From Puniceicoccales bacterium (GTDB taxonomy: Bacteria; Verrucomicrobiota; Verrucomicrobiia; Opitutales; UBA953), in NCBI GenBank assembly GCA_031284845.1, contig JAITXH010000182.1, positions 1-5,791 of the forward strand: DNA of 5,791 nucleotides. Direction: 5' to 3'. This document shows, piece by piece, positions 1 through 5,791 of this stretch. Each line of letters opens with the position of its first letter. Position 1 is the first letter of the stretch. A model generated the notes under the pieces. The model worked only from the letters and a program-made list of their open reading frames with translations, was not told where the DNA came from and searched no databases. The translations under genes were made by a program, and so were the position numbers.

Positions 1-1575
1 GATCAGGCGTTATGCGAAGGGATGAATCTTCTCGTCTGGCACGCCTTTACCTGCTCGCCGAAAGAAATGGGAATGCCCGGACAAGAATATTTTGCAGGCA
101 CCCATTTCAACCCGCAAAATTTCACCTTCACGAAATCTCAGGATTTTCTGAAATACATCAACCGTTCCCAATTTATATTACAGCAAGGAAACTTCGTCGC
201 GGATGTCCTGGAATACTACGGCGACAATTCTCCTAACTTTACGCAAATGAAAGGAAGCAATACCGCGAAATCGCTTCCTGACTACAACTACGATACGGCC
301 TCGGAGGAAGCGTTGCTCACTCGCATTTCCGTTAAAGACGGAATAATTCATCTTCCCGACGGCACAAATTACAAGGTGCTCGTTTTACCGGAGCGCGACA
401 GTATTTCAGCAGCGATTTTACAGAAACTGAAGAAATGGGTCGTGGAAGACGGGTTGACCCTTATCGGGCCAAAACCTGTGCGCGTAACTGGATTGAGCGG
501 TGGCGCGGAAGCCGATGCTGCCGTCCAGAAAATAGCGGGCCTTTTGTGGGGCGCGGAGAAGATTTCTGCGGGTGCAAAAATCCGCAACGTCGGAAAAGGG
601 CGTGTCGCATCGGGAATCACCGCCAAGGAATTGTTAAATCGCGACAAACTTCCGCCGGATTTTGAACGCATTTCCGGCACGAATAAAACGCCGCGGATAG
701 ACACGATTCACCGCGTTATTTACAACAATCAAACGGCGGCGATAAACTTGAAGAACTTCGATGAATTTTCTCCCAAAGAAGTGCTTGTCACTCCGGCGGA
801 AGAAATCAGCGGGATTGGGGCGCATATTTATTTTGTCGCCAATCTCGCGGCGAAACCGGATGCGGCAGAATGCGCCTTTCGCGTAACGGGTCTTCAGCCG
901 GAATTTTGGGACGCGCTCACGGGCGAGCGGCGTCTGTGCAAGGCGTTCCGTCAGGAAGCCGGGCGGACGATTATCCCGCTTGATTTAGCGGCGTTTGGCT
1001 CTGTGTTTGTTGTTTTCCGCGGGAATATCCCGGAAACACAACGCGGCCCGGCGGCGGCCAACACGCCTGAGCTGCTTTCTGTATTTCCCCTTGCCGGCGC
1101 ATGGGATGTCTCTTTTGCACCCAAATGGGGTGGGCCGGAGAAGGTCGTTTTCGAGGAATTGATTTCGTGGGACAAACATCCCGACCCGCGTGTTCGTTTT
1201 TACAGCGGCCCGGCGGTGTATCGGAAAACGGTGAATCTCCCGGCGGACTTCTTTGCTGGTGTGACGAATGGCGAGCGCTTGATTTTGCGACTTGGCGAGG
1301 TCGCGGAAATTGCCGAAGTCCGGCTCAACGGGCGTGCGCTGGGCACGGTTTGGGCACGGCCTTACGAGATAGACATCACGGGGGCATTACATTCGGGCGG
1401 GAACGTTTTGGAAATCGAGGTCGTGAATCATTGGGCAAACCGCGTCATCGGCGATGCGTCGCTGCCTCCGGCGCAACGCCTCACGCGGACGAACATCCGC
1501 AGGCTAACCGCGAAAGTGCCGCTGGTAAAAAGTGGACTCATAGGCCCCGTGGAGTTTTTGCGCCAACGGGAGTGA
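1..1575 (+). CDS. GH106-type alpha-L-rhamnosidase, C-terminal part (5' truncated by window edge)
   Basis: The frame is open from base 1, so this is the last 524 residues of a larger protein; the internal ATG at 22 is not the real start. Family GH106 enzymes release terminal alpha-L-rhamnose from plant, algal or bacterial polysaccharides and are usually about 1000 residues, so roughly half is missing. Seen here, numbering from base 1: the late catalytic-barrel motifs ALCEGMN (3-9), VWHAFT (12-17) and PGQEYFAGTHFNP (26-38); a flavodoxin-like stretch with DGTNYKVLVLP (120-130); a beta-sandwich segment with PEFWDALTGE (300-309); and a C-terminal galactose-binding-like jelly roll (about 364-521) with SGPAVYRK (402-409) and the closing SGLIGPVEFL. 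The family catalytic glutamates cannot be assigned from this fragment. Export is expected, but the signal peptide is out of view. It converges on the fucosidase gene. The family call rests on recognised motifs; the rhamnose specificity is inferred from the family. Confidence 0.85.
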   Translation, partial: DQALCEGMNLLVWHAFTCSPKEMGMPGQEYFAGTHFNPQNFTFTKSQDFLKYINRSQFILQQGNFVADVLEYYGDNSPNFTQMKGSNTAKSLPDYNYDTASEEALLTRISVKDGIIHLPDGTNYKVLVLPERDSISAAILQKLKKWVVEDGLTLIGPKPVRVTGLSGGAEADAAVQKIAGLLWGAEKISAGAKIRNVGKGRVASGITAKELLNRDKLPPDFERISGTNKTPRIDTIHRVIYNNQTAAINLKNFDEFSPKEVLVTPAEEISGIGAHIYFVANLAAKPDAAECAFRVTGLQPEFWDALTGERRLCKAFRQEAGRTIIPLDLAAFGSVFVVFRGNIPETQRGPAAANTPELLSVFPLAGAWDVSFAPKWGGPEKVVFEELISWDKHPDPRVRFYSGPAVYRKTVNLPADFFAGVTNGERLILRLGEVAEIAEVRLNGRALGTVWARPYEIDITGALHSGGNVLEIEVVNHWANRVIGDASLPPAQRLTRTNIRRLTAKVPLVKSGLIGPVEFLRQRE

Positions 1576-1580
1576 TACCA

Positions 1581-1608
1581 TTCACGATGAAATTTTTCAC
1601 GTATGAAA
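1581..1608. repeat. Short imperfect direct repeat after the rhamnosidase stop
   Basis: TTCACGATGAAA (1581-1592) recurs as TTCACGTATGAAA (1596-1608), a 15-nt period with one inserted base. It starts five bases after the TGA stop. It is AT-rich compared with the flanking genes. The function is unknown and it could be chance; no T-tract hairpin is present here. Confidence 0.3.
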
Positions 1609-1688
1609 GTATTAGTGTTCCACGGTGCTAGTGGTGGTAGCTCAGAGCCAACGGTCCGACGACATTGGTAGCCCTCAATGCTGGCCCC

Positions 1689-1721
1689 GCAGAAAGCGGC
1701 GGGACGCCGCTTCCACTCTGC
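1689..1721. repeat. Interrupted GC-rich inverted repeat (hairpin) between convergent genes
   Basis: An outer stem GCAGA/TCTGC (1689-1693 with 1717-1721) encloses an inner stem AAGCGGC/GCCGCTT (1694-1700 with 1706-1712). The loop is GGGAC, and a four-base CCAC bulge lies on the 3' arm, giving 12 base pairs in all. It sits between the 3' ends of two converging genes, where a bidirectional transcription stop or an RNA 3'-end stabilising element would be useful. Neither side has a proper T-tract; the minus-strand side has only a short CTTTCTG. From memory, similar GCGGCGTCCCGCCGC cores recur between genes in Verrucomicrobiota, so a dispersed REP-like repeat is an alternative. Confidence 0.55.
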
Positions 1722-1723
1722 TC

Positions 1724-1742
1724 GGCGCAATGCCCGTGCGCC
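1724..1742. repeat. Second small inverted repeat abutting the fucosidase stop codon
   Basis: GGCGCA (1724-1729) pairs with TGCGCC (1737-1742) across a seven-base loop. Its last base belongs to the TAG stop of the minus-strand fucosidase gene (complement of 1742-1744). In that gene's transcript this hairpin comes first and the larger one (1689-1721) follows, so the mRNA would end in two stem-loops in tandem. It may contribute to termination or 3'-end protection. The stem is short and could be chance. Confidence 0.35.
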
Positions 1743-3349
1743 TATGGATCGCCGTGGAGGAAAGGCAAATCCACCGATTCCGGCTCCAAGTGCGCACCGA
1801 CGGGTTTGTCAAAGGTGAGCTTGATAGCATAGGCGTAGTCGCCGATTTGTTTTCCGGGGAAAGTGATACGCAAGCCCTCTTCCGTTTGCTGCCACTGGAG
1901 TCCTCCCTCTGCTCCGAGTAGGCTTGCGTGAAGGAGTTTGGCGTCGGCGACGGTTTTCTTGTTGAGCGATTTTATAAGAATCGTGTCTCCCCAGTTGAGA
2001 GCGATAGCGTAGAGGACGTTGCCTTTGGTGGTGAAGCGGATGTCTTCCTTGGTAAAGGCAGTTTCGCGTCCGTCGGAGAATGCGCCGGATTTACCGATCG
2101 TGGGGCCTTCGCCGAACTTTATCCAAGGGCGGGTGCCGTAGATGGCTTCGCCATTCACTTTGAGCCAGTCACCGATGGCGAGGAGGACTTTTTTCTGTCC
2201 GTCGGCGATGGTGCCGTCTGCCTTCGGGCCAATGGCGAGGAGGAGGTTGCCGTTCTTGGAGACGATATCCACGAGATTCCGCACGATGTGCCGGGGACGT
2301 TTAGTGCTATCGGCGCGAACATAACCCCAGGAACGCTTGCTGACTGAGGTGTCGGTTTGCCAAGGGTATTTCATCAGGGCATTCGTGGCACCGCGTTCGA
2401 TGTCGGAGACCTGAACGTTGTTGGGGAAACCCTTCTTGGCGTTGACGACGACGCCTTTTTTCCAGTCGAGGGCATTGTTGTAATAGTAGGCGAGGAATTT
2501 GTTGAAGGCGGGGGTGATGTGGTCAACCGTCCAGTCGAACCAAATGAGTTGGGGCTGGTATTTGTCTATGAGTTCGTGGGTGTGCTTTAGGAAGTCTTCG
2601 CTGACGGCGGGGGTGTATTTGACGCCGTTGGGTTTATCGGGGTAAGCACCGGGCAGGCGAAAACCGTAAAGCGAGATGGATTTATCCTGAACATCGGAGG
2701 GAAAGGTCATGCCACCATTGAAGAAAAAGCTGTTTTCGAGGCGGTGGCTGGAAAGTCCGAAGATGAGACCGGCGTTTTCAGTGGCAGTCTTGAGAAGGCC
2801 GATGATGTCTTTCTTGGGCCCCATTTTGACGGAATTCCAGGGGTTGTGGTCGCTGTCATACATGGCGAAGCCATCGTGATGCTCGGCGATGGGAATGACG
2901 TATTTGACACCGGCCTCCTTGAAGAGGGCGACCCATTCGGTGGCGTCAAATTTTTCGGCTTTGAACAGGGGAATGAAATCTTTGTAACCGAATTTATCCT
3001 GCGTCCCGTATTTTTTGACGTGGTATCTGAAGTCTGGAGTGCCGCGTTGATACATGTTTCGCGCATACCATTCGTTGGTGGCAGCGGGAACGGAATAGAC
3101 GCCCCAGCAGATAAAGATACCGAACTTGGCGTCTTTGAACCATTCGGGGATTTGGTAGTGCTCGCCGATGTTCTTCCAATCGGGCTGGAAGACGGCGGTG
3201 CCCTTGGGAGAGGCGGTGGCATTGAAGTCGCCGGCTTCTTGCGCAAGAGCATGGACGGGGATCCCGGCGAGTGCCAGCAATGCACTGGCTCGTAAGATGA
3301 TGGATGCGATCACCGGACGGGTTTTTGCAGGAGGACTTTTGATTTTCAT
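1742..3349 (-). CDS. Secreted alpha-L-fucosidase, glycoside hydrolase family 29
   Basis: A 535-residue exo-enzyme expected to remove alpha-L-fucose by a retaining mechanism outside the cytoplasm. Residues 1-36 form a signal peptide: basic start, hydrophobic run 13-30, cleavage likely after HALA (36|37). The (beta/alpha)8 catalytic domain covers about 55-395 and a C-terminal beta-sandwich about 405-525. Family landmarks seen: FGIFICWGVYSVPA (76-89), NEWY (92-95), HHDGFAMYDS (157-166), GPKKDI (177-182) and WFDW (270-273), whose D272 is the expected nucleophile. E318 in SDIERG is a candidate acid/base; GH29 acid/base positions vary, so this is tentative. One oddity: residue 81 is Cys where the usual motif has HWG, a His that contacts fucose in characterised members. 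Length is normal for the family. The start at 3349 gives a clean leader, but no Shine-Dalgarno sequence precedes it. The gene lies 30 nt after the heparinase-like gene on the same strand and is probably co-transcribed with it. Confidence 0.93.
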   Translation of the reverse strand: MKIKSPPAKTRPVIASIILRASALLALAGIPVHALAQEAGDFNATASPKGTAVFQPDWKNIGEHYQIPEWFKDAKFGIFICWGVYSVPAATNEWYARNMYQRGTPDFRYHVKKYGTQDKFGYKDFIPLFKAEKFDATEWVALFKEAGVKYVIPIAEHHDGFAMYDSDHNPWNSVKMGPKKDIIGLLKTATENAGLIFGLSSHRLENSFFFNGGMTFPSDVQDKSISLYGFRLPGAYPDKPNGVKYTPAVSEDFLKHTHELIDKYQPQLIWFDWTVDHITPAFNKFLAYYYNNALDWKKGVVVNAKKGFPNNVQVSDIERGATNALMKYPWQTDTSVSKRSWGYVRADSTKRPRHIVRNLVDIVSKNGNLLLAIGPKADGTIADGQKKVLLAIGDWLKVNGEAIYGTRPWIKFGEGPTIGKSGAFSDGRETAFTKEDIRFTTKGNVLYAIALNWGDTILIKSLNKKTVADAKLLHASLLGAEGGLQWQQTEEGLRITFPGKQIGDYAYAIKLTFDKPVGAHLEPESVDLPFLHGDP

Positions 3350-3379
3350 TTTCTGAGGTTTGTTAAAAGGGGAAGAATC

Positions 3380-5314
3380 TCACTTCCATTTCGCCAGCGG
3401 CGTCAAGTGGACGTTATACTTGGGATCCTCGAAATGCAGTGGAGAATCGGCTACAGGGATCAACTGCACTGCCAATGTGCCGGAGGTCTCGGCGAACAGG
3501 CCTTCAGCGACAAGTTGCGTGATGCCGGCGTTCATGGATTGGCCCTTGAGATCGGGGTCGGCGGATTTGATTTTGAAAACAAAGTTCTCCGGAGAAACGA
3601 TGCGCAAGCACACCGCTTTACCGTCATGTTCCAGAGCCGCATAATGTCCGCTTCTTGCCAGCCCGACTCCAGCGTGGGTGAACAGCTTCCACTCCAACAT
3701 CGTGCCGGGTGCCTTGGTCACGACTTCGTCTTGCACAAGCAGGATGCCGGTCTCTGGGTCGAGACGAAGACCGCGATTCCATGTGCTCAAGGCGGCAGGA
3801 TAAACATCGGACAACGCAGCAATGGCGAACTGCGACTCAGCACCGGATTGCACGCGGATAGAGGCCAAGGCGTTGGCCTTTTGCAGAGCATTGCCCGGCG
3901 TGAGCGTATTGTGGGAACGGTTGTTGAGACGGAAAATTTTCCAGCGCGGCCCGTTCGTTCCCCAGTAACCGGGAAGATTGTAATTGTCGCCGCCAAGGTC
4001 GGAGGCCCAACGGATACCGTAGGCATCATAGACGAAGCTGCCGAGATCGAGGTGACCGTGGTTGACGCCGTTGCGCCCCGTTTTCAACCCGGCGAAGGCG
4101 TTGGCGGGACTCTGCGGGGCGCGAAGCACGGCGACTTCGGCGGGGCCGCGGAAGCGCGTTGGCAGGGGAGCAGAGGAAACTGAGGCGGGAGAGTTTCCGC
4201 TGGCAAACCAAATGCTGAACATCGGGAAAAAGCGATCGGTGGGACGGAGTTTTTTTTGCAGGGTGTTGAGGTATTTTTCGAGTTCGTCGCGGGAGTCGGC
4301 GAGAAGCTCGCTGGTCGCGAAGGGCGAATGTTGGGCAAGATAGGCAAAGGCCGGCGAAGGCGCAACGTGGGTACCGCTGTCGGCATAGTTGAAATACTGC
4401 CCGCTGGTGCCACGCATTTGGCGGAAGTAGGCGGCAGTCTTTTTAAAGCCCGGATATTCGTCGGAGAGCAGCCCGGCATCGGTGCCAAGCGCACTGCGGA
4501 GAAGTTCAATAAAAACGACGTTAAACGTAGTGCCGTATTCCCAGTAGCCGGGGCCTTCCTGATAGCCGCCGTCGGGGTTGTATTGGCGCATGGCGCGGGG
4601 AAGCGAAGCGAGGGCACGGGAGAAAATATCGGCGGACAAAGCAGGTTCATCTTCGGCGATGGCGAAGGCCGCGGCGACGAGTCCGGCATTGCAAACTTGA
4701 TTCCAGTTGTGATCACAGCCGACCCAAAAGGATTTATTCTTATAGGCACGCAGGCCGGGCTGAAGGGCGAGCTTGTTTAATGAAGTGCTGAAAAATGTGC
4801 GCTCCTCCGTCGTGAGCGTTTCATAGAGCCAGTCGTAACCGACAGCGACGGCGAGCGACATTTCGGCGACATCGAGGAAGTGCGACGGATTCCAATCCTT
4901 GAAGGCGCAAACCGTGCGCATCTCGACGAGGGCACGCTCGCGGTATTTAGCGGCTCCGGTCGTGCGCCACGCGTAGGCGCAAAACAGGATGCGGCGCAGA
5001 GCAGCACGGCTTTGCCCAAGAAGACGGCGGCCATCGGGGATTTCGTAGCGGGCGGGCGGCTCGGCGAGGATGGCGTCGGCGAGGGCAAGGGTGATTTTTT
5101 GAAGGCGTTGCCAAGTCGGATTTTTGCCGTGGGCGTTGAGGGTTTCGGCTTGGGCTGACTTTGTCCAAAGCAGACGCGGGTGTGCGGGGTTGAGTTTCTT
5201 TAAGAGATCGGCGGGCTGGGCTTTTTCCGGTGCAGCGAGGGCGGTGCGGGCGAGAAGCAGGGCCACTGCCGCCGCGGGAGCAGAGCGGAAGACGAAGTCG
5301 TGTCGGGTAATCAT
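3380..5314 (-). CDS. Secreted heparinase II/III-like protein, probable uronate polysaccharide lyase
   Basis: A 644-residue protein with a Sec-type signal peptide (1-27 or 1-28, ending RTALA|A), an alpha-helical toroid domain (about 40-370) and a heparinase II/III-type beta-sandwich (about 385-640). Such lyases cleave uronic-acid polysaccharides (heparin/heparan, alginate and others) by beta-elimination. Motifs seen: DHNWNQVCNAG (201-211), the usual site of a catalytic Asn; DGGYQEGPGYWEY (248-260), with candidate catalytic tyrosines; NHGHLDLGSF (418-427); and WASDLGGDNY (436-445) followed by RSHN (466-469). H419/H421, D439 and H468 resemble the His/Asp set around the metal site of heparinase II. 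Exact roles are inferred by analogy. Start choice: the frame stays open to 5599, but the first 95 codons of that longer reading lie antisense to the oppositely oriented gene at 5433 and have no leader character. ATG at 5314 leads straight into the signal peptide. No Shine-Dalgarno is visible. It is the first gene of a probable two-gene unit with the fucosidase. The true substrate is unknown; some relatives have no demonstrated lyase activity. Confidence 0.85.
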   Translation of the reverse strand: MITRHDFVFRSAPAAAVALLLARTALAAPEKAQPADLLKKLNPAHPRLLWTKSAQAETLNAHGKNPTWQRLQKITLALADAILAEPPARYEIPDGRRLLGQSRAALRRILFCAYAWRTTGAAKYRERALVEMRTVCAFKDWNPSHFLDVAEMSLAVAVGYDWLYETLTTEERTFFSTSLNKLALQPGLRAYKNKSFWVGCDHNWNQVCNAGLVAAAFAIAEDEPALSADIFSRALASLPRAMRQYNPDGGYQEGPGYWEYGTTFNVVFIELLRSALGTDAGLLSDEYPGFKKTAAYFRQMRGTSGQYFNYADSGTHVAPSPAFAYLAQHSPFATSELLADSRDELEKYLNTLQKKLRPTDRFFPMFSIWFASGNSPASVSSAPLPTRFRGPAEVAVLRAPQSPANAFAGLKTGRNGVNHGHLDLGSFVYDAYGIRWASDLGGDNYNLPGYWGTNGPRWKIFRLNNRSHNTLTPGNALQKANALASIRVQSGAESQFAIAALSDVYPAALSTWNRGLRLDPETGILLVQDEVVTKAPGTMLEWKLFTHAGVGLARSGHYAALEHDGKAVCLRIVSPENFVFKIKSADPDLKGQSMNAGITQLVAEGLFAETSGTLAVQLIPVADSPLHFEDPKYNVHLTPLAKWK

Positions 5315-5432
5315 GGTCAGAAGCAAAGACCGGACGGAGCGGAGATTTGTTCCTCTGGTTTTTGAGGCAGAACACCCTGCGCTCGCTACGCCGGGCCGGA
5401 ACCGCCACCGCGTCCCGCTGTCTTCGCAAGTC
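5315..5432. other. Divergent intergenic region, presumed promoter zone
   Basis: These 118 nt separate the lyase/fucosidase unit (leftward) from the Gfo/Idh/MocA gene (rightward), so promoters for both directions are expected here. I found no convincing -35/-10 pair on either strand, no strong operator palindrome and no Shine-Dalgarno sequence before either ATG. If expression of the two units is coordinated, the control site would most simply lie here, but the sequence itself does not show one. Confidence 0.4.
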
Positions 5433-5791
5433 ATGAGTCTCACTATCTCGCGGCGGGCATTCCTCGCTACAGCGGCTTCCGTCATGGTGTTGCCGCGCCA
5501 TGTCCTCGGCATCAACGGCACCGCCGGTGCTAATGGCAAAATCAACGTCGCGGGCATCGGCATTGGCGGCATGGGCGGCGCAAATATGCGCCACATCAAA
5601 GCACTCGGGCAGCCTGTCGTTGCGCTTTGCGACGTGGACTCCGCTTACTCCAAGCGCACCCGCGATCTTTTCCCCAAGGCCCCGTTTTTTCAGGATTTCC
5701 GGGAAATGCTCGCGCAGGTCAAAGACATTGACGCCGTCGTCATCGGCACGCCCGACCACACGCACGCGACCGCCGCCGCCGCCGCGATGAA
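5433..5791 (+). CDS. Tat-exported Gfo/Idh/MocA-family oxidoreductase, N-terminal part (3' truncated)
   Basis: The first 119 codons of a protein that runs off the window; the family is usually 350-450 residues. It starts with a twin-arginine leader, SRRAFL (6-11), followed by a hydrophobic stretch ending near LPRHVLG (20-26), so the folded, cofactor-loaded protein is probably exported by the Tat system. A Rossmann NAD(P)-binding fold follows: INVAGIGIGGMGGAN (37-51) with GxGxxG at 43-48, the second-strand acidic motif ALCDVD (64-69), and VVIGTPDHTHATAAAAAM (102-119), the family's characteristic TPDHxH segment. The catalytic EKP-type lysine motif lies beyond the edge. The ATG at 5433 is preferred because it places the twin arginines at residues 7-8 and no upstream in-frame ATG is seen in the intergenic gap. 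It is divergent from the lyase gene. Likely role: sugar dehydrogenase or epimerase-like step. The NAD-dependent glycosidase group GH109 also carries this fold and a Tat leader and cannot be excluded from this fragment. Confidence 0.92.
   Translation, partial: MSLTISRRAFLATAASVMVLPRHVLGINGTAGANGKINVAGIGIGGMGGANMRHIKALGQPVVALCDVDSAYSKRTRDLFPKAPFFQDFREMLAQVKDIDAVVIGTPDHTHATAAAAAM

Noticed and set aside
1588..1599. Near-palindrome TGAAATTTTTCA as a possible terminator
   Set aside because: The stem is short and AT-only, and no T-tract follows a stable hairpin.
1101..1631. Plus-strand open frame (176 codons) overlapping the end of the rhamnosidase
   Set aside because: It is out of frame with the conserved GH106 C-terminal motifs and has no recognisable product.
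1638..1645. TAGCTCAG, resembling the D-arm box of a tRNA
   Set aside because: No acceptor stem, anticodon arm or GGTTCGA-type T-loop can be placed at the right distances, so this is a chance match.
2744..3295. Plus-strand open frame (183 codons) opposite the fucosidase
   Set aside because: It is antisense to conserved GH29 catalytic motifs, with no leader or domain of its own; a shadow frame.
3407..4183. Long plus-strand open frame (258 codons)
   Set aside because: It lies entirely antisense to the well-supported heparinase-like gene, shows no recognisable family motif, and is explained by the codon bias of the real gene.
4256..4780. Plus-strand open frame (174 codons), glycine/valine-rich
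   Set aside because: It is antisense to the helical domain of the heparinase-like protein, and its composition is what reverse reading of that gene produces.
5315..5432. Candidate sigma-70 promoters in the divergent gap
   Set aside because: The best hexamer pairs matched the consensus poorly or had wrong spacing, so none was reported as a promoter.
5769..5786. GCC/CCG-rich trinucleotide run
   Set aside because: It encodes the alanine-rich helix that normally follows the TPDHTH segment in Gfo/Idh/MocA proteins; composition alone explains it.

Overview
This window looks like part of a polysaccharide-utilisation locus from a heterotrophic bacterium. I infer the PVC group, most likely Verrucomicrobiota, from three things: the 'SRRAFL...LPRHVLG' style of Tat leader on a Gfo/Idh/MocA protein, a dense set of exported glycoside-active enzymes, and moderately high GC with weak or absent Shine-Dalgarno sequences. 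No rRNA or marker gene is present, so the taxonomy is inference only.

Layout, left to right. (1) Positions 1-1575, plus strand: the C-terminal part of a GH106-type alpha-L-rhamnosidase whose N-terminus lies outside the window. (2) Positions 1576-1741: a convergent intergenic gap with two GC-rich inverted repeats and a small direct repeat near the rhamnosidase stop. (3) Positions 1742-3349, minus strand: a complete secreted GH29 alpha-L-fucosidase. (4) Positions 3380-5314, minus strand: a complete secreted heparinase II/III-like protein, probably a uronic-acid polysaccharide lyase. It lies 30 nt upstream of the fucosidase and probably shares its transcript. (5) Positions 5315-5432: a 118-nt divergent intergenic region. 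(6) Positions 5433-5791, plus strand: the N-terminus of a Tat-exported Gfo/Idh/MocA-family protein that runs off the right edge.

Together the enzymes fit extracytoplasmic breakdown of a complex anionic glycan containing L-rhamnose, L-fucose and uronic acid. The lyase would cut the uronate backbone, the exo-glycosidases would remove deoxysugar caps, and the Gfo/Idh/MocA protein would oxidise or rearrange a released sugar. No transporter, regulator, sulfatase or SusC/D pair is visible, so the substrate cannot be fixed from this window. There is no CRISPR array, RNA gene, phage or insertion sequence. I see no wholly new system. The points most worth checking are a His-to-Cys change in the fucose-binding motif of the GH29 protein, the inverted repeats between the convergent genes, and the unassigned specificity of the heparinase-like protein.
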